A stretch of 64,000 bases of DNA from Photobacterium lipolyticum. Its GTDB lineage: Bacteria; Pseudomonadota; Gammaproteobacteria; Enterobacterales; Vibrionaceae. The position numbers and the translations under genes were made by a program. Of this stretch, positions 16,129 to 24,689 are shown one piece after another. The notes under the pieces are model-generated. The model worked only from the letters and a program-made list of their open reading frames with translations, was not told the DNA's origin and did no database searches. The first letter of the stretch is position 1; each line of letters starts with the position of its first letter. Location: NCBI RefSeq assembly GCF_003026475.1, contig NZ_PYMC01000007.1, positions 170,030 to 234,029 of the forward strand, given 5' to 3'.

Positions 16129-17175
16129 ATGACACACCCATGGATTCGGCTAGCCTTACCCTTTGCTGCAATTGCCGTCTTAACGGGTTGCTCAACAGCA
16201 TCATCACCGGAGCCTTCAGACCCGATATCTTCAAGCGCCATCGAGATCACCGCGGAATCCGCAGAAAAAACAGCTGATGGCACAACCGTTCAAGCCTTTA
16301 TGATGCGCGGTATGGTCATCCTCGGCCATGAAAGCAACAGTATCCAACCTTGTGGCAGCAGCCAGCAATTCTGGCTCAACACGCCAATTTCCGATCGCGA
16401 GGCACTGGCCCTGATCACCCCGCAAGGGTATCAGGCCATGTATGCCGAAGTGATCGGTTACTTAGAGCCGGCACCGACAGAAGGGTTCGCCGCCGACTAC
16501 GACGGCCGTTTTAACACCAAGCAGATCAACCTGATTTCAGCCGAAATGAGCGGCGGGTGCAAGCAACCGCCGCACACCACGCGCGCTTTTGGCAATGAGC
16601 CTGGCTGGGCCGCCGAAATTAAAGACAGTCACGTAACCCTGCTGCAAATAGGGCAGGATCGCCAGAGTCAAGCCATCACCAGGCAATCGGCCGTTGCCGG
16701 CAAACAGCAATACCATGGCAAAGACTTCGATCTCACCTTAACCAAAGCACAATGTAGCGACACCATGAGCGATGCTCTGTTCGGTTGGCAGTCGGTGCTT
16801 CAATGGCAAGGCAAGCGGTATCAGGGATGTGCGACCTTAGGCGCAACGGATGTCACCCTGCACTGGGCCGGCCAATACCGTAGCAGCGCTCAGGGGAGTT
16901 CGGGGCTGACCACCATTGTCACCCTTAATCCGGATCACTCTGCCACCACGACCTATGATTATCAGAATGAGGATCCGAGTATTGTGGAAACCGGCTTCTG
17001 GCAACAGGCGGGAGAAAATACCGTACAGGTGATGATGACCGAACATCAGGGCCGGCGCCTTAACAGTGAGCGTCTGTTTACCCTCGCCGGAAAGCGTCTC
17101 ACTGTGTATGAAGAAAGGATCAACGGCCAGACCTACAGTTTAGGCCGTGAGGGGTTGCAGTTAGACAAGCAATAG
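16129..17175 (+). CDS. Lipoprotein with COG3650-like and NlpE-like domains
   Basis: This 348-residue protein has a signal peptide and lipobox LTGC with the lipidated Cys at 21. The residues after Cys21 are not Asp, so outer-membrane sorting by the Lol system is expected. The middle region (about 85-240), with RAFGNEPGWAAEI and later WQSVLQWQGKRYQGCA, resembles the COG3650-type envelope lipoproteins. The last 100 residues (LTTIVTLNPDHSATTTYDY onward) resemble the NlpE beta-barrel. GAGG lies 7 bases before ATG. The role is unknown; an envelope-stress or copper-sensing function would be by analogy only. Confidence 0.75.
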   Translation: MTHPWIRLALPFAAIAVLTGCSTASSPEPSDPISSSAIEITAESAEKTADGTTVQAFMMRGMVILGHESNSIQPCGSSQQFWLNTPISDREALALITPQGYQAMYAEVIGYLEPAPTEGFAADYDGRFNTKQINLISAEMSGGCKQPPHTTRAFGNEPGWAAEIKDSHVTLLQIGQDRQSQAITRQSAVAGKQQYHGKDFDLTLTKAQCSDTMSDALFGWQSVLQWQGKRYQGCATLGATDVTLHWAGQYRSSAQGSSGLTTIVTLNPDHSATTTYDYQNEDPSIVETGFWQQAGENTVQVMMTEHQGRRLNSERLFTLAGKRLTVYEERINGQTYSLGREGLQLDKQ

Positions 17176-17272
17176 TCACCGGCAGCCGCAAACCGCCCGC
17201 TTGCTCTTATCGCCAGGGATGTGCCAGACTCCCCCGGCGATATACCCCAACTACTTCCAGAGAAATCATATT

Positions 17273-17851
17273 ATGTCTTGCCCGCGCTGTGGCTTTCACC
17301 ATAACTGCATCTGTCATGTTGAGCCGCAACTGAGCTGCAATGCTCGCTTTATCCTGCTCACCCACCCCAAAGAATGCCATAAAGACACGAATACCGGTGT
17401 CCTGCTAGAGCGCACGTTGCCTCATTGCCAACGTTACCTCTGGGATCGGGTCAATCCGCCGCAAGCATTATTGCAACAGCTCAGCGACAGTCAGTTTCAG
17501 CCCTGGCTGTTATTTCCCAGCGATGAACAGCACCCGGCCAGCCCTTTTCAACCCACACCCGGCACAATCCCGCTGTTTGTGATCCTTGATGCCACCTGGC
17601 AGGAAGCTCGGAAAATGGTACGCAAAAGCCCCTGGCTGGCAGCACTGCCACGACTGGCCTTAGCCCCGCAACACACATCGGCCTACCAGCTACGACGCAA
17701 CCAGCAAGCCGGTAACCTGTGTACCTGTGAAGCCGGTATTGCACTACTGGAGCTTCTGGCTGAACCACAACAAGCCACACAGCTTCATCGCTATTTCACC
17801 GCATTTAGCGACGTATTCCATGCCGATAAAAGTGGCCATACCAAGCAATAA
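17273..17851 (+). CDS. tapT: TapT-like DTW-domain tRNA-uridine aminocarboxypropyltransferase
   Basis: This DTW-domain protein (192 residues) is predicted to install acp3U at position 47 of tRNA using SAM. A small zinc-binding motif is formed by Cys3, Cys6, Cys12 and Cys14. The HPKE...TNTG motif (31-42) and the DATW motif (the DxTW signature) follow. I prefer ATG 17273, because the frame upstream to 17201 adds residues unlike the family. Vibrios often carry more than one DTW paralogue, so assignment to TapT rather than a relative is not certain. Confidence 0.85.
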   Translation: MSCPRCGFHHNCICHVEPQLSCNARFILLTHPKECHKDTNTGVLLERTLPHCQRYLWDRVNPPQALLQQLSDSQFQPWLLFPSDEQHPASPFQPTPGTIPLFVILDATWQEARKMVRKSPWLAALPRLALAPQHTSAYQLRRNQQAGNLCTCEAGIALLELLAEPQQATQLHRYFTAFSDVFHADKSGHTKQ

Positions 17852-17903
17852 CCATCAATGCCACTGCATGCCACAACTAATGACGGCCAAATTATGACTA
17901 ATG

Positions 17904-17931
17904 TTGCTCCTCCCTGTTTATCCACTATACT
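17904..17931 (+). promoter_or_regulatory. Predicted promoter of the aldehyde dehydrogenase gene
   Basis: TTGCTC (17904-17909) and TATACT (17926-17931) are 16 bases apart. The start point would fall near 17938, inside the palindrome that follows. Confidence 0.5.
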
Positions 17932-17933
17932 TT

Positions 17934-17953
17934 AACCGACCAATCAGTCGGTT
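17934..17953. promoter_or_regulatory. TetR-type operator overlapping the calB start point
   Basis: The arms AACCGAC and GTCGGTT are exact reverse complements around CAATCA. ACCGAC...GTCGGT palindromes are common operators of TetR regulators of lipid and aldehyde metabolism. The TetR gene at 19519, just past calB, is the natural candidate. Confidence 0.6.
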
Positions 17954-18000
17954 TCATGGCGCGTGCCGGGCATAACAAGGCAAACAGAGAGGGAACAGTG

Positions 18001-19434
18001 ATGACGATAGCAGAACCGATAGTCAGCAATTTAGATAATGCAGCCATGCAAAATACATTAAAGGAGCAACGCAGCCGCTTCCTGGCCCAGCCGATGCCGG
18101 ATCACGCGCTGCGGATCAGCCAGCTTAAAGCACTCAAACACGCCTTGCTCCAGCATAAAACCGCATTATGTGAAGCGCTCAATCAGGACTATGGCCAGCG
18201 CAGCCAACAAGATAGTCTGATGGCCGATATTCTGCCTTGCGTGATGAATATCAGTTACACCATCAGGCACCTGAAGAAATGGATGAAGCCGTCCAAGCGT
18301 CATGCCGGTTTATTGCTGGCGCCGGGAAAAGTCGAAGTGGTTTACCAGCCGCTCGGCGTCGTTGGTATCGTGGTACCGTGGAACTTCCCGGTGATGCTGA
18401 GCATTGGCCCGTTAATTACTGCCCTGGCTGCCGGTAACCGCGCGATGATCAAACTCAGTGAATTTACCCCGCACACCAATAAAGTGTTGCGCAAATTACT
18501 GGCTGAGATCTTCCAGCCTCAGCAAGTGGCCGTCTTTGAAGGTGAGGCCGATGTGGCCGCCGCCTTTAGCGCATTGCCGTTTGATCACCTGATTTTCACC
18601 GGCTCTACCGCCGTCGGCCGCCATGTCATGCGCACCGCCGCTGATAATCTTACCCCTGTCACCCTGGAGCTGGGCGGGAAATCACCGACCCTTATAGCCC
18701 CGGATATGCCCGTTGGGCTTGCTGTCGAGCGGATGATTTATGGCAAAAGCCTCAATGCCGGCCAGATCTGCGTGGCGCCGGATTATGTCTTGGTTCCGGA
18801 AGATAAAGTCGATAACTTTGTCGCGGAATACAAAAAACAGTTCAATAAAATGTACCCGAAGGGTGTTGCCAATAAAGACTTTGCTTCAATCATCAATGAA
18901 CGTCAGTACCAGCGCCTGAGCAGCTGGCTCGAAGAGGCTGAACACAAAGGGGCCACCGTGATCCCTTGTCATGAGCATAACCGAGATGATCTGCAACACC
19001 GGATGATCACCCACCTGGTACTTAATACCAGCAACGAGATGACGCTGATGCAGGAAGAAATTTTCGGCCCGTTACTGCCCGTGATTCCTTACCGTGAGGT
19101 GAATGATGCACTGGAATACATCCAGCAACGCCCTCGCCCGCTGGCACTGTATCTGATGAGTTTCGATGCTGAGCTGCAACAACGGGTTAAAGCCACCAGC
19201 CATGCCGGAGGTATGTGCATCAATGAAGCAGTGTTCCATGCCGCGGCCGATGATGCTCCGTTTGGCGGTGTCGGATCGTCAGGGATGGGGCACTACCATG
19301 GTAAAGAAGGCTTCCTGACTTTTTCTAAAGCCAAGACAGTACTCAGCCGGGGCAAGATCAATACCGCCAAGCTGGTTACTCCACCCTATGGTGGCTGGCT
19401 GCAAAAAATGATGCTGGCTTTCTTTTTACGTTAA
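18001..19434 (+). CDS. calB: Coniferyl/fatty aldehyde dehydrogenase family (CalB-like)
   Basis: This 477-residue NAD(P)-dependent aldehyde dehydrogenase is of the class-3-like group annotated as coniferyl aldehyde dehydrogenase. The motifs VVPWNFPV, FTGSTAVGRHV, LELGGKSPT (general base Glu) and AGQICVAPD (catalytic Cys) are intact. The C-terminal hydrophobic end (MMLAFFLR) may touch the membrane. GAGGG 7 bases upstream supports ATG 18001 or the adjacent GTG. The true substrate is probably medium- or long-chain aldehydes, not lignin products; that is inference. Followed by a TetR gene likely to regulate it. Confidence 0.88.
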   Translation: MTIAEPIVSNLDNAAMQNTLKEQRSRFLAQPMPDHALRISQLKALKHALLQHKTALCEALNQDYGQRSQQDSLMADILPCVMNISYTIRHLKKWMKPSKRHAGLLLAPGKVEVVYQPLGVVGIVVPWNFPVMLSIGPLITALAAGNRAMIKLSEFTPHTNKVLRKLLAEIFQPQQVAVFEGEADVAAAFSALPFDHLIFTGSTAVGRHVMRTAADNLTPVTLELGGKSPTLIAPDMPVGLAVERMIYGKSLNAGQICVAPDYVLVPEDKVDNFVAEYKKQFNKMYPKGVANKDFASIINERQYQRLSSWLEEAEHKGATVIPCHEHNRDDLQHRMITHLVLNTSNEMTLMQEEIFGPLLPVIPYREVNDALEYIQQRPRPLALYLMSFDAELQQRVKATSHAGGMCINEAVFHAAADDAPFGGVGSSGMGHYHGKEGFLTFSKAKTVLSRGKINTAKLVTPPYGGWLQKMMLAFFLR

Positions 19435-19518
19435 ACTTTATCTTTCCCTTAACACTGTACCGCACCAGTCTGGCTCTGTCAGACTGGTTCTTTACCAGCC
19501 AAACCGAAGAATCCCAAC

Positions 19519-20100
19519 ATGGCCACTGAAAAGAAACAGCAACTGTTAGACACCGCACTCAGCCTTTTTGTCGAGCAAGGTATTCAGGCTACCGCCACCG
19601 CCAAAATCGCCAAGCAGGCCAATGTCGCCACAGGTACCTTGTTTCACCACTTTGCCAATAAGCAAGAGCTGGTTATGACGCTATACCATGAAATCAAATC
19701 GGATCTCGGCCAGGCGATTGACCAACCCGAGGCTAATGATGATTTGCATGCTCTCGTGCACCATTACTGGCAACGAGCCTTGCAATGGGCCGTCGATAAC
19801 CCGCAGAAATTGCAGTTTTTACAGCAGATTGCCAACAATCCGCAATTTGGCATCAGTCAGCAGCAAGAAGTGATGAGCTCTTCCATGGCCTTTCTGATTG
19901 ATGTGATTAAGCAGGGACAACAGCAGGGGGAGCTGGCGAGCCTGCCACTCGATTTGGTGCTCAACTATTGCCACTATCATTACCTGGCAACCGCAACCTT
20001 GTTTGTTGAACAACCGGAACTAGCCCGCCAGCAAGCCTATCAGGACGGGGCGTTTCAGATGTTCTGGCAAGGGTTGGCAGCCATCCGGGAGCAGGCATAA
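19519..20100 (+). CDS. TetR/AcrR-family regulator, likely controls calB
   Basis: This 193-residue protein has an N-terminal helix-turn-helix (about 8-54: LLDTALSLFVEQGIQATATAKIAKQANVATGTLFHHFANKQEL) followed by an all-helical ligand domain. It lies 84 bases after calB on the same strand. The palindromic operator at 17934-17953 fits autorepression of the calB-tetR unit. The ligand is unknown, but an aldehyde or acyl compound is plausible. A bidirectional terminator follows immediately. Confidence 0.88.
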   Translation: MATEKKQQLLDTALSLFVEQGIQATATAKIAKQANVATGTLFHHFANKQELVMTLYHEIKSDLGQAIDQPEANDDLHALVHHYWQRALQWAVDNPQKLQFLQQIANNPQFGISQQQEVMSSSMAFLIDVIKQGQQQGELASLPLDLVLNYCHYHYLATATLFVEQPELARQQAYQDGAFQMFWQGLAAIREQA

Positions 20101-20125
20101 AAAACGGGAGCCATGCTCCCGTTTT
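20101..20125. terminator. Bidirectional terminator between tetR and DUF3332 gene
   Basis: A perfect 11-bp stem AAAACGGGAGC/GCTCCCGTTTT with loop CAT lies between the two converging genes. Confidence 0.9.
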
Positions 20126-20141
20126 CTATTCAGCCCGGTAA

Positions 20142-20681
20142 TTATGCCTGGTTACGTGCGTACTGGTTTAACTCATCAACGCTAACCGCAGTAACAAATT
20201 CACCGTCGAGATAGAAGTTCACATCCTCACCCGCTTTCTCGCCACGCAATACGGCACTTTCACCGTTACGGTAAGCAACGCTCATTTCCAGCGTTTTCTC
20301 ATCTAGCTGGCGGAAGCTTGCTGCTTCAATATTGCTGTTCTGAATACTCGCCAGCGGAGCTGAAGTCAGTGACTTGTCGAGGCTACCATTCACTTTGAAG
20401 ATCGCATCTACAGGCAGATCGGCAACGGCATGTGATTTTCCTGTAATTGGATTTTTGCCGGTCCAGAATTCAATCGAGTTGAAGATGAACAAGTCAGCCG
20501 TTGCCGCGAGGCCATAGACCGGGCTCAGCAGTACAAACAGACCCGCACGGCCGTAACGGTTATCAACAGCGGCTAAGTTCGCTTTCGTCACCAGCTGAGA
20601 GGTTCCCATCTGCCCAATACACCCTGTTAATGATGTCGCTAAGATAGTCATGGCAACCACTTTCAACGCTGTCTTTCTCAT
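20142..20681 (-). CDS. DUF3332 family lipoprotein
   Basis: This 179-residue protein has a signal peptide with lipobox LTGC (Cys21). It matches the DUF3332 family of Vibrionaceae and relatives by the NRYGRAGLFVLLSPVYG and NSIEFWTGKNPI segments. A hydrophobic stretch (GLFVLLSPVYGLAATADLFIF) may be a second membrane-associated part. The function is unknown. The gene stands alone, facing away from the candidate small RNA region. Confidence 0.85.
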   Translation of the reverse strand: MRKTALKVVAMTILATSLTGCIGQMGTSQLVTKANLAAVDNRYGRAGLFVLLSPVYGLAATADLFIFNSIEFWTGKNPITGKSHAVADLPVDAIFKVNGSLDKSLTSAPLASIQNSNIEAASFRQLDEKTLEMSVAYRNGESAVLRGEKAGEDVNFYLDGEFVTAVSVDELNQYARNQA

Positions 20682-20811
20682 GTCCGGCTAACTCCGACTT
20701 TAATAATAATGAATAAAAAACCGAGGCTAACTTGGTAAGTTTGCCCCGATGTGTGTATTTACAAAGTAAATCATTCAGTCAGTTAAGATGCGTGCGTATA
20801 TAGGGCTTCTC

Positions 20812-20839
20812 TTGAAACAGCTAATCTCTAGCCTATGAT
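20812..20839 (+). promoter_or_regulatory. Predicted promoter of a possible small RNA
   Basis: TTGAAA (20812-20817) and TATGAT (20834-20839) are spaced by 16 bases, and no open reading frame follows. Confidence 0.4.
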
Positions 20840-20845
20840 GGTTGC

Positions 20846-21145
20846 ACGCCTGCTGTCCTTATCGTGTTAACAGCTTTTTAGGCATCACACTTTGGGCTGG
20901 TTTTCAGTAGCTTGGTCTTACTGATTAAGTTCATCATTTTGTAAAAAACAAATAAAAAGTTGGCTATGATAACTGAACTCAATTCGAATATAGCAGTAAG
21001 GATTATTTGAGCGCTTCAACAAAACCGTTGTGGGCTGGATGGGATAAGCCGTTGCTTATTAGACGTTTTCTCTTCGAGTAAAGCCCTGTCAAAATGGACA
21101 GGGCTTTGTCATCAGTCCAAAGTGGCTAAGAAGCCGCTTTTTTTC
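20846..21145 (+). ncRNA. Candidate small RNA, about 260-300 bases
   Basis: The predicted transcript runs from the promoter at 20812-20839 to one of two hairpins, at 21080-21107 or 21120-21145. It has no coding frame of note. It contains several GGA triplets (near 20999, 21039 and 21095), which could matter for CsrA, but they are few compared with CsrB-type RNAs. I do not recognise it as a known RNA class. Confidence 0.25.
21080..21107. terminator. Strong hairpin downstream of MFS gene and candidate small RNA
   Basis: An 11-bp perfect stem AAAGCCCTGTC/GACAGGGCTTT with a 6-base loop. Only three T follow on each strand, so it may terminate either the minus-strand MFS operon or a plus-strand RNA. 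Confidence 0.65.
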
Positions 21146-21151
21146 TGTTCG

Positions 21152-22414
21152 TTAAGCTGTTGCTGAAGCTGTAGCAAGCAGTTTTTGCTTTTTTATTCTT
21201 CTGGCAAGTGTTGCAGAGCAGGCAAAGCCTAACAGGCTGAATGCCATCATGGTACTGAATACATAGTTATATCCAGTAATTCCTTCGAAATTATCCAGCA
21301 TCCAGCCGTAAAGCGTATAAGCGAACATAGCCGGCATGTACCCGATAATACAACCAAAGGCCATGGCAGAGCCGGCGTACTTACGCGGTGTTCCAATTTC
21401 ATCCATTGGTGCAAAGAAAATTGCACGTTGAGAGAAGATGATCGCACCAAAGCCTAACGTTGCGGCCATACCTAAGTAAACATTCATAGAATCATGTGGT
21501 AACTGTATGAAAATGAAGATAGCAATAGCCGAAATAAGGAAAGTCCATTTCAAATAGACTGTCGGAGATTTAACAACCTTATCTGCCAGGAAGCCGCCAA
21601 TCGGACCACCGACCATTTTTAGTGCGTACTGGTTGACGATGCCGTAGGCACCAACAAGAGCTACAGGAAGGGCGTAAATATCCTTCAGGAACGGGATAAA
21701 GTAGGTCAGACCACAATAAGCTGCATAGACAAAGAAAACACCGAATGAAGCCAGCCATACGTTAGGGCAAGTAAGTACGTGCTTAATGCCTTTAAGGACT
21801 TCGATATTTGCATTTGCATTATCCTTGCTTTCAACCTTGTCATCATTATCAACGATAAAGTAGGTGATTATACCGACAGCGATAGTGATCAACGTATAGT
21901 AAATCAGGCCAGCCTGCATGCCTGCTTTACCTTCACCAAATTGAACAAATACGAACAGTGCGCCAGAAGCGACGATGACATCAACGACGCCACGTCCAGC
22001 CTCTAGGAAACCGAACATACGCCCTTGCTCTTCCTTGGTGCCAAGCAGTCGAACGGCTTTGAGTAATACAGGCCAGTAAAGAACGTCAGCGAAGAAAGCC
22101 ATTGCCGCAAAGCAAATTAAGTACCCGGTGAACGGAGGCAGCGTAGACAGATAAAGGCCACATAAACCAACCCCGATCAAGCCCACGGGTAAAAGAATTT
22201 TTTTAGAAAAACGGTCCGCGATATATAGCGACAGGAAAAGACCCGCGGTCTGGACAATGGTATAAACAGTAAAACTCATACCAATTTGAGTATTTGTCAG
22301 CCCCCAATCTTCCTGCATTGGAACGTAGAACACATCTTTCATACTGGACAGTTTAAAGATGGTACCGCCACCTAAAATAAGGAAGCACAGGCGTATCCAT
22401 TTATTCATCAACAT
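21152..22414 (-). CDS. MFS transporter (YihN-like), last gene of the GntR cluster
   Basis: This 420-residue major facilitator has 12 predicted helices. The loop-2 signature is visible as ADRFSKKILLPVGLIG and a second half-motif as GGFLADKVVKSP. The pattern GTIFKLSSMKDVFYVPMQEDWGLTNTQIG at the N-terminus resembles the YihN/YqcE group of E. coli, whose substrates are poorly defined. It is 12 bases downstream of the RidA-like gene and certainly co-transcribed with it. By context it imports or exports the compound processed by this cluster. Confidence 0.88.
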   Translation of the reverse strand: MLMNKWIRLCFLILGGGTIFKLSSMKDVFYVPMQEDWGLTNTQIGMSFTVYTIVQTAGLFLSLYIADRFSKKILLPVGLIGVGLCGLYLSTLPPFTGYLICFAAMAFFADVLYWPVLLKAVRLLGTKEEQGRMFGFLEAGRGVVDVIVASGALFVFVQFGEGKAGMQAGLIYYTLITIAVGIITYFIVDNDDKVESKDNANANIEVLKGIKHVLTCPNVWLASFGVFFVYAAYCGLTYFIPFLKDIYALPVALVGAYGIVNQYALKMVGGPIGGFLADKVVKSPTVYLKWTFLISAIAIFIFIQLPHDSMNVYLGMAATLGFGAIIFSQRAIFFAPMDEIGTPRKYAGSAMAFGCIIGYMPAMFAYTLYGWMLDNFEGITGYNYVFSTMMAFSLLGFACSATLARRIKKQKLLATASATA

Positions 22415-22426
22415 GAAAATATATCC

Positions 22427-22804
22427 TTACTTTTTATATATAACGGCTTCTACTTCAATCAGTACGTCTTTAGGCAGGCGAGCGACTTCGACGCAAGAGC
22501 GGGCCGGGAAAGTGCCACCGGAAAAGTAGTCAGCATAAATTGTATTGAACGTGGCGAAGTTTTCCAGATCGCTAATAAAGCAAGTTGTCTTTACCACGTC
22601 AGACATAGTGAGATCAGCGGCAGCAACAATGGCTTTCAGGTTTTCCATCACCTGCATAGCTTGCTCTTCAATGGTTGTGCCAACGACAGAACCGTCTTCA
22701 GTGCTGAACGGGCAGCAGCCTGACACATAGACATAATCACCAGCCACTACAGCTTGAGAATATGGACCAATAGCTTTTGGGGCATGGTTTGTTTCTATTA
22801 TCAT
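22427..22804 (-). CDS. RidA/YjgF-family imine or enamine deaminase
   Basis: This 125-residue protein is of the RidA family, which hydrolyses reactive enamines or imines to ketones and ammonia. The hallmark arginine is Arg102 in PARSCVEVARLPKDVLIEVEAV. The N-terminal IGPYSQAVVAGDYVYVSG segment is also conserved. The chromosomal housekeeping RidA is usually elsewhere, near pyrBI, so this is probably a dedicated paralogue for the pathway encoded here. It stands 183 bases after the isomerase gene, a gap that may hold a second promoter. Confidence 0.9.
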   Translation of the reverse strand: MIIETNHAPKAIGPYSQAVVAGDYVYVSGCCPFSTEDGSVVGTTIEEQAMQVMENLKAIVAAADLTMSDVVKTTCFISDLENFATFNTIYADYFSGGTFPARSCVEVARLPKDVLIEVEAVIYKK

Positions 22805-22987
22805 AATTATTCCACTTCAGTTTTTGATACTTTTGTTTTGTTAAAGGATTATTTTTATATAAATCTGTACCTAGGATATTAATTTAATAAAACCCCATTA
22901 CTAAAAGATGATATTTTAGATGTAAATAATCACTCCACTTTTATTGATGGAGTAAATTAAATTTGAATGTGAACTTTATTTTGTTAT

Positions 22988-23935
22988 TTAGACCAAGTCA
23001 TTACACTGGTTGCGAATATAAGTAATTTGGTCCAACGCATGCATTTTTTCTAACTCTAATCGCTCGTCAAGGTATTCCGCATCAGGCAGCGGGGTAAAAC
23101 TAGCATCACGCCAAGGAATCCATGGGTTCCCACCTTCATCATCAAAGCGAAATGCAGGTGCGTAATAATCAACTTCTTCTTCCAGACCAAAAGATGTAAT
23201 TTGTTGTCGTTCTTCACCTAGCATAAGTAATTTTATGAGTAACTCCTTGATCGGTAAATCACCTTTTCCTGTGCGGCATGCTTCATGAGCCCAACCTGAA
23301 CCCTCTCTGATAATTTTGGCATCTTTTACATGAACCTGAGTAATATAAGGAGCCATAGCATCAAGTGCTGACAATGGTAATTCATTCGCATTTATCATAT
23401 TTGCAAAATCAAAGAGTATTGATAGATTTTTCATTCCGCTATTCTTAACCAGCGTGACCAACTCGTGACTTTTAAGATCTTCGTGTTGTTCTATGGTAAA
23501 GCTCAAGCCACAGTTGTCATATTGTCGTAAATAATCCAGATCTACCGATATTTTAGTAAGTACATCATATAGATAACCCTCATAACGAGGATAAAAACGT
23601 ACCGAGCTCGCTCCTGTAGCCCTTGCAATACGAATAGCCTCATCCAATGTATCTTTATCAGAAGCACTAGTTTCAATATGAATATCCAAACCATATTCTT
23701 GAGCTTTTGATTTAAACTTAGTTAATTCTTCTAAACTAAGTTTTTGAAGAGACTGCGATTCACCATCTTCGACGTGGATTTTCACTCCACATAAATCCTG
23801 CTGATGGGCAATATCGAGTAAGTCACTAGGTATTAAACGTTCGTACCGCATATTCAGATGGAAAGCATAAGCGTGTAAATACAATGGTATATTGCGAGCA
23901 CGCTCTACAAGTAATGAATGATCAATATTTTTCAT
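22988..23935 (-). CDS. TIM-barrel sugar isomerase/epimerase-like protein
   Basis: This 315-residue protein is of the AP-endonuclease-2-like TIM barrel superfamily (xylose-isomerase-like). The expected metal ligands are present at strand ends: Glu149 (FTIEQHED), Asp176 (LFDFANM), His202 (QVHVKD) and Glu252 or 253 (GLEEEVDYY). GKGDLPIK (223-230) is a typical substrate-loop motif. The C-terminus is about 40 residues longer than simple hydroxypyruvate isomerases. It lies 8 bases after gntR in one operon. The substrate is not identifiable. FrlC-like epimerases share the fold, but no kinase or deglycase is present. Confidence 0.82.
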   Translation of the reverse strand: MKNIDHSLLVERARNIPLYLHAYAFHLNMRYERLIPSDLLDIAHQQDLCGVKIHVEDGESQSLQKLSLEELTKFKSKAQEYGLDIHIETSASDKDTLDEAIRIARATGASSVRFYPRYEGYLYDVLTKISVDLDYLRQYDNCGLSFTIEQHEDLKSHELVTLVKNSGMKNLSILFDFANMINANELPLSALDAMAPYITQVHVKDAKIIREGSGWAHEACRTGKGDLPIKELLIKLLMLGEERQQITSFGLEEEVDYYAPAFRFDDEGGNPWIPWRDASFTPLPDAEYLDERLELEKMHALDQITYIRNQCNDLV

Positions 23936-23943
23936 GACTTCCC

Positions 23944-24660
23944 TTATAAATCCTCAATGACTAATTCAACTGATTCAAAACGCCAATATTCCAAGTCGAC
24001 TTGAACCACTTTTTTATCGCTTGTTGCACGATGTTTTTCGATTAATATCCCAAAAGAGTTTGGCGCGACCCCCAACTCCTTACAGGCAAATAAATGCATA
24101 TTCACAGGTTTGAATGACAGTTTTTTTAATGTTAGAACTTGTCCATACTCTTCTTCCCATACTTTAGCAAATGACTGGCCTTTCAATTTCTTGATGAAAT
24201 CTGGTGCAAAATTAGCGTCAATATAGGACTCATGGTAAAACACCTTGTGTTTATCAAGACCACACCACCCCGTCACTTTGTATGTATTTTCCTTTAGAGG
24301 AAATACTTGTTTTATTTCTGATGGTAACGATTGAGCTAAATCTTGTTCTAAGTATCCCCAAAAAGGTTGTCGTCCTTGTTTTATTGCTTCTGCATTAAAA
24401 CTGGAGAGAGCTTTTGGGTTATACACAAACCTACTAGGCGTAATAAACCAACCACTTCTATTCTTTCTGAAAATCCGTGATTCCACCTCCAGCTCTATTA
24501 GTACTTGCCGTAATGTCATTCGCTTAGTATCTAATAGTTCGCATAATTCCCTTTCAGAAGGTAATTTTGCCCCAGTTGGTAAGTTGGCCTTCAATAACCA
24601 AGCTTCAAAACGCTCACGAGTAGCATCCACATAATTAGTTACTTCCACCGAAACCCTCAT
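23944..24660 (-). CDS. GntR-family regulator with UTRA domain
   Basis: This 238-residue protein has an N-terminal winged helix (about 8-70: LPTGAKLPSERELCELL, KRMTLRQVLIELE) and a C-terminal UTRA effector domain (about 85-238) like those sensing sugar phosphates or amino-sugar ligands. The frame extends to 24777, but a promoter ends at 24690. That leaves ATG 24681 nearly leaderless, so I prefer ATG 24660 with a short leader. Neither has a clear ribosome-binding site. First gene of the regulator-isomerase-RidA-MFS operon. The region is visibly more AT-rich than its flanks. Confidence 0.85.
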   Translation of the reverse strand: MRVSVEVTNYVDATRERFEAWLLKANLPTGAKLPSERELCELLDTKRMTLRQVLIELEVESRIFRKNRSGWFITPSRFVYNPKALSSFNAEAIKQGRQPFWGYLEQDLAQSLPSEIKQVFPLKENTYKVTGWCGLDKHKVFYHESYIDANFAPDFIKKLKGQSFAKVWEEEYGQVLTLKKLSFKPVNMHLFACKELGVAPNSFGILIEKHRATSDKKVVQVDLEYWRFESVELVIEDL

Positions 24661-24661
24661 C

Positions 24662-24673
24662 TGGTTTAAACCA
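24662..24673. promoter_or_regulatory. Palindromic operator candidate at the gntR start
   Basis: TGGTTTAAACCA is a perfect 12-bp palindrome placed just after the predicted transcription start and directly before the gntR ATG, where a GntR-type autorepressor would bind. Confidence 0.5.
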
Positions 24674-24689
24674 ATTTGCATTTTTGTGT

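Larger units (their letters stand above)
20682..21151. other. 470-base gap with a promoter and two plus-strand hairpins
   Basis: No protein gene is seen. The minus-strand side should carry the DUF3332 promoter. On the plus strand a good sigma-70 promoter (20812-20839) is followed about 240 bases later by a strong hairpin (21080-21107) and then a GTGGCT/AGCCGC hairpin ending in seven T (about 21120-21145). Confidence 0.5.
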
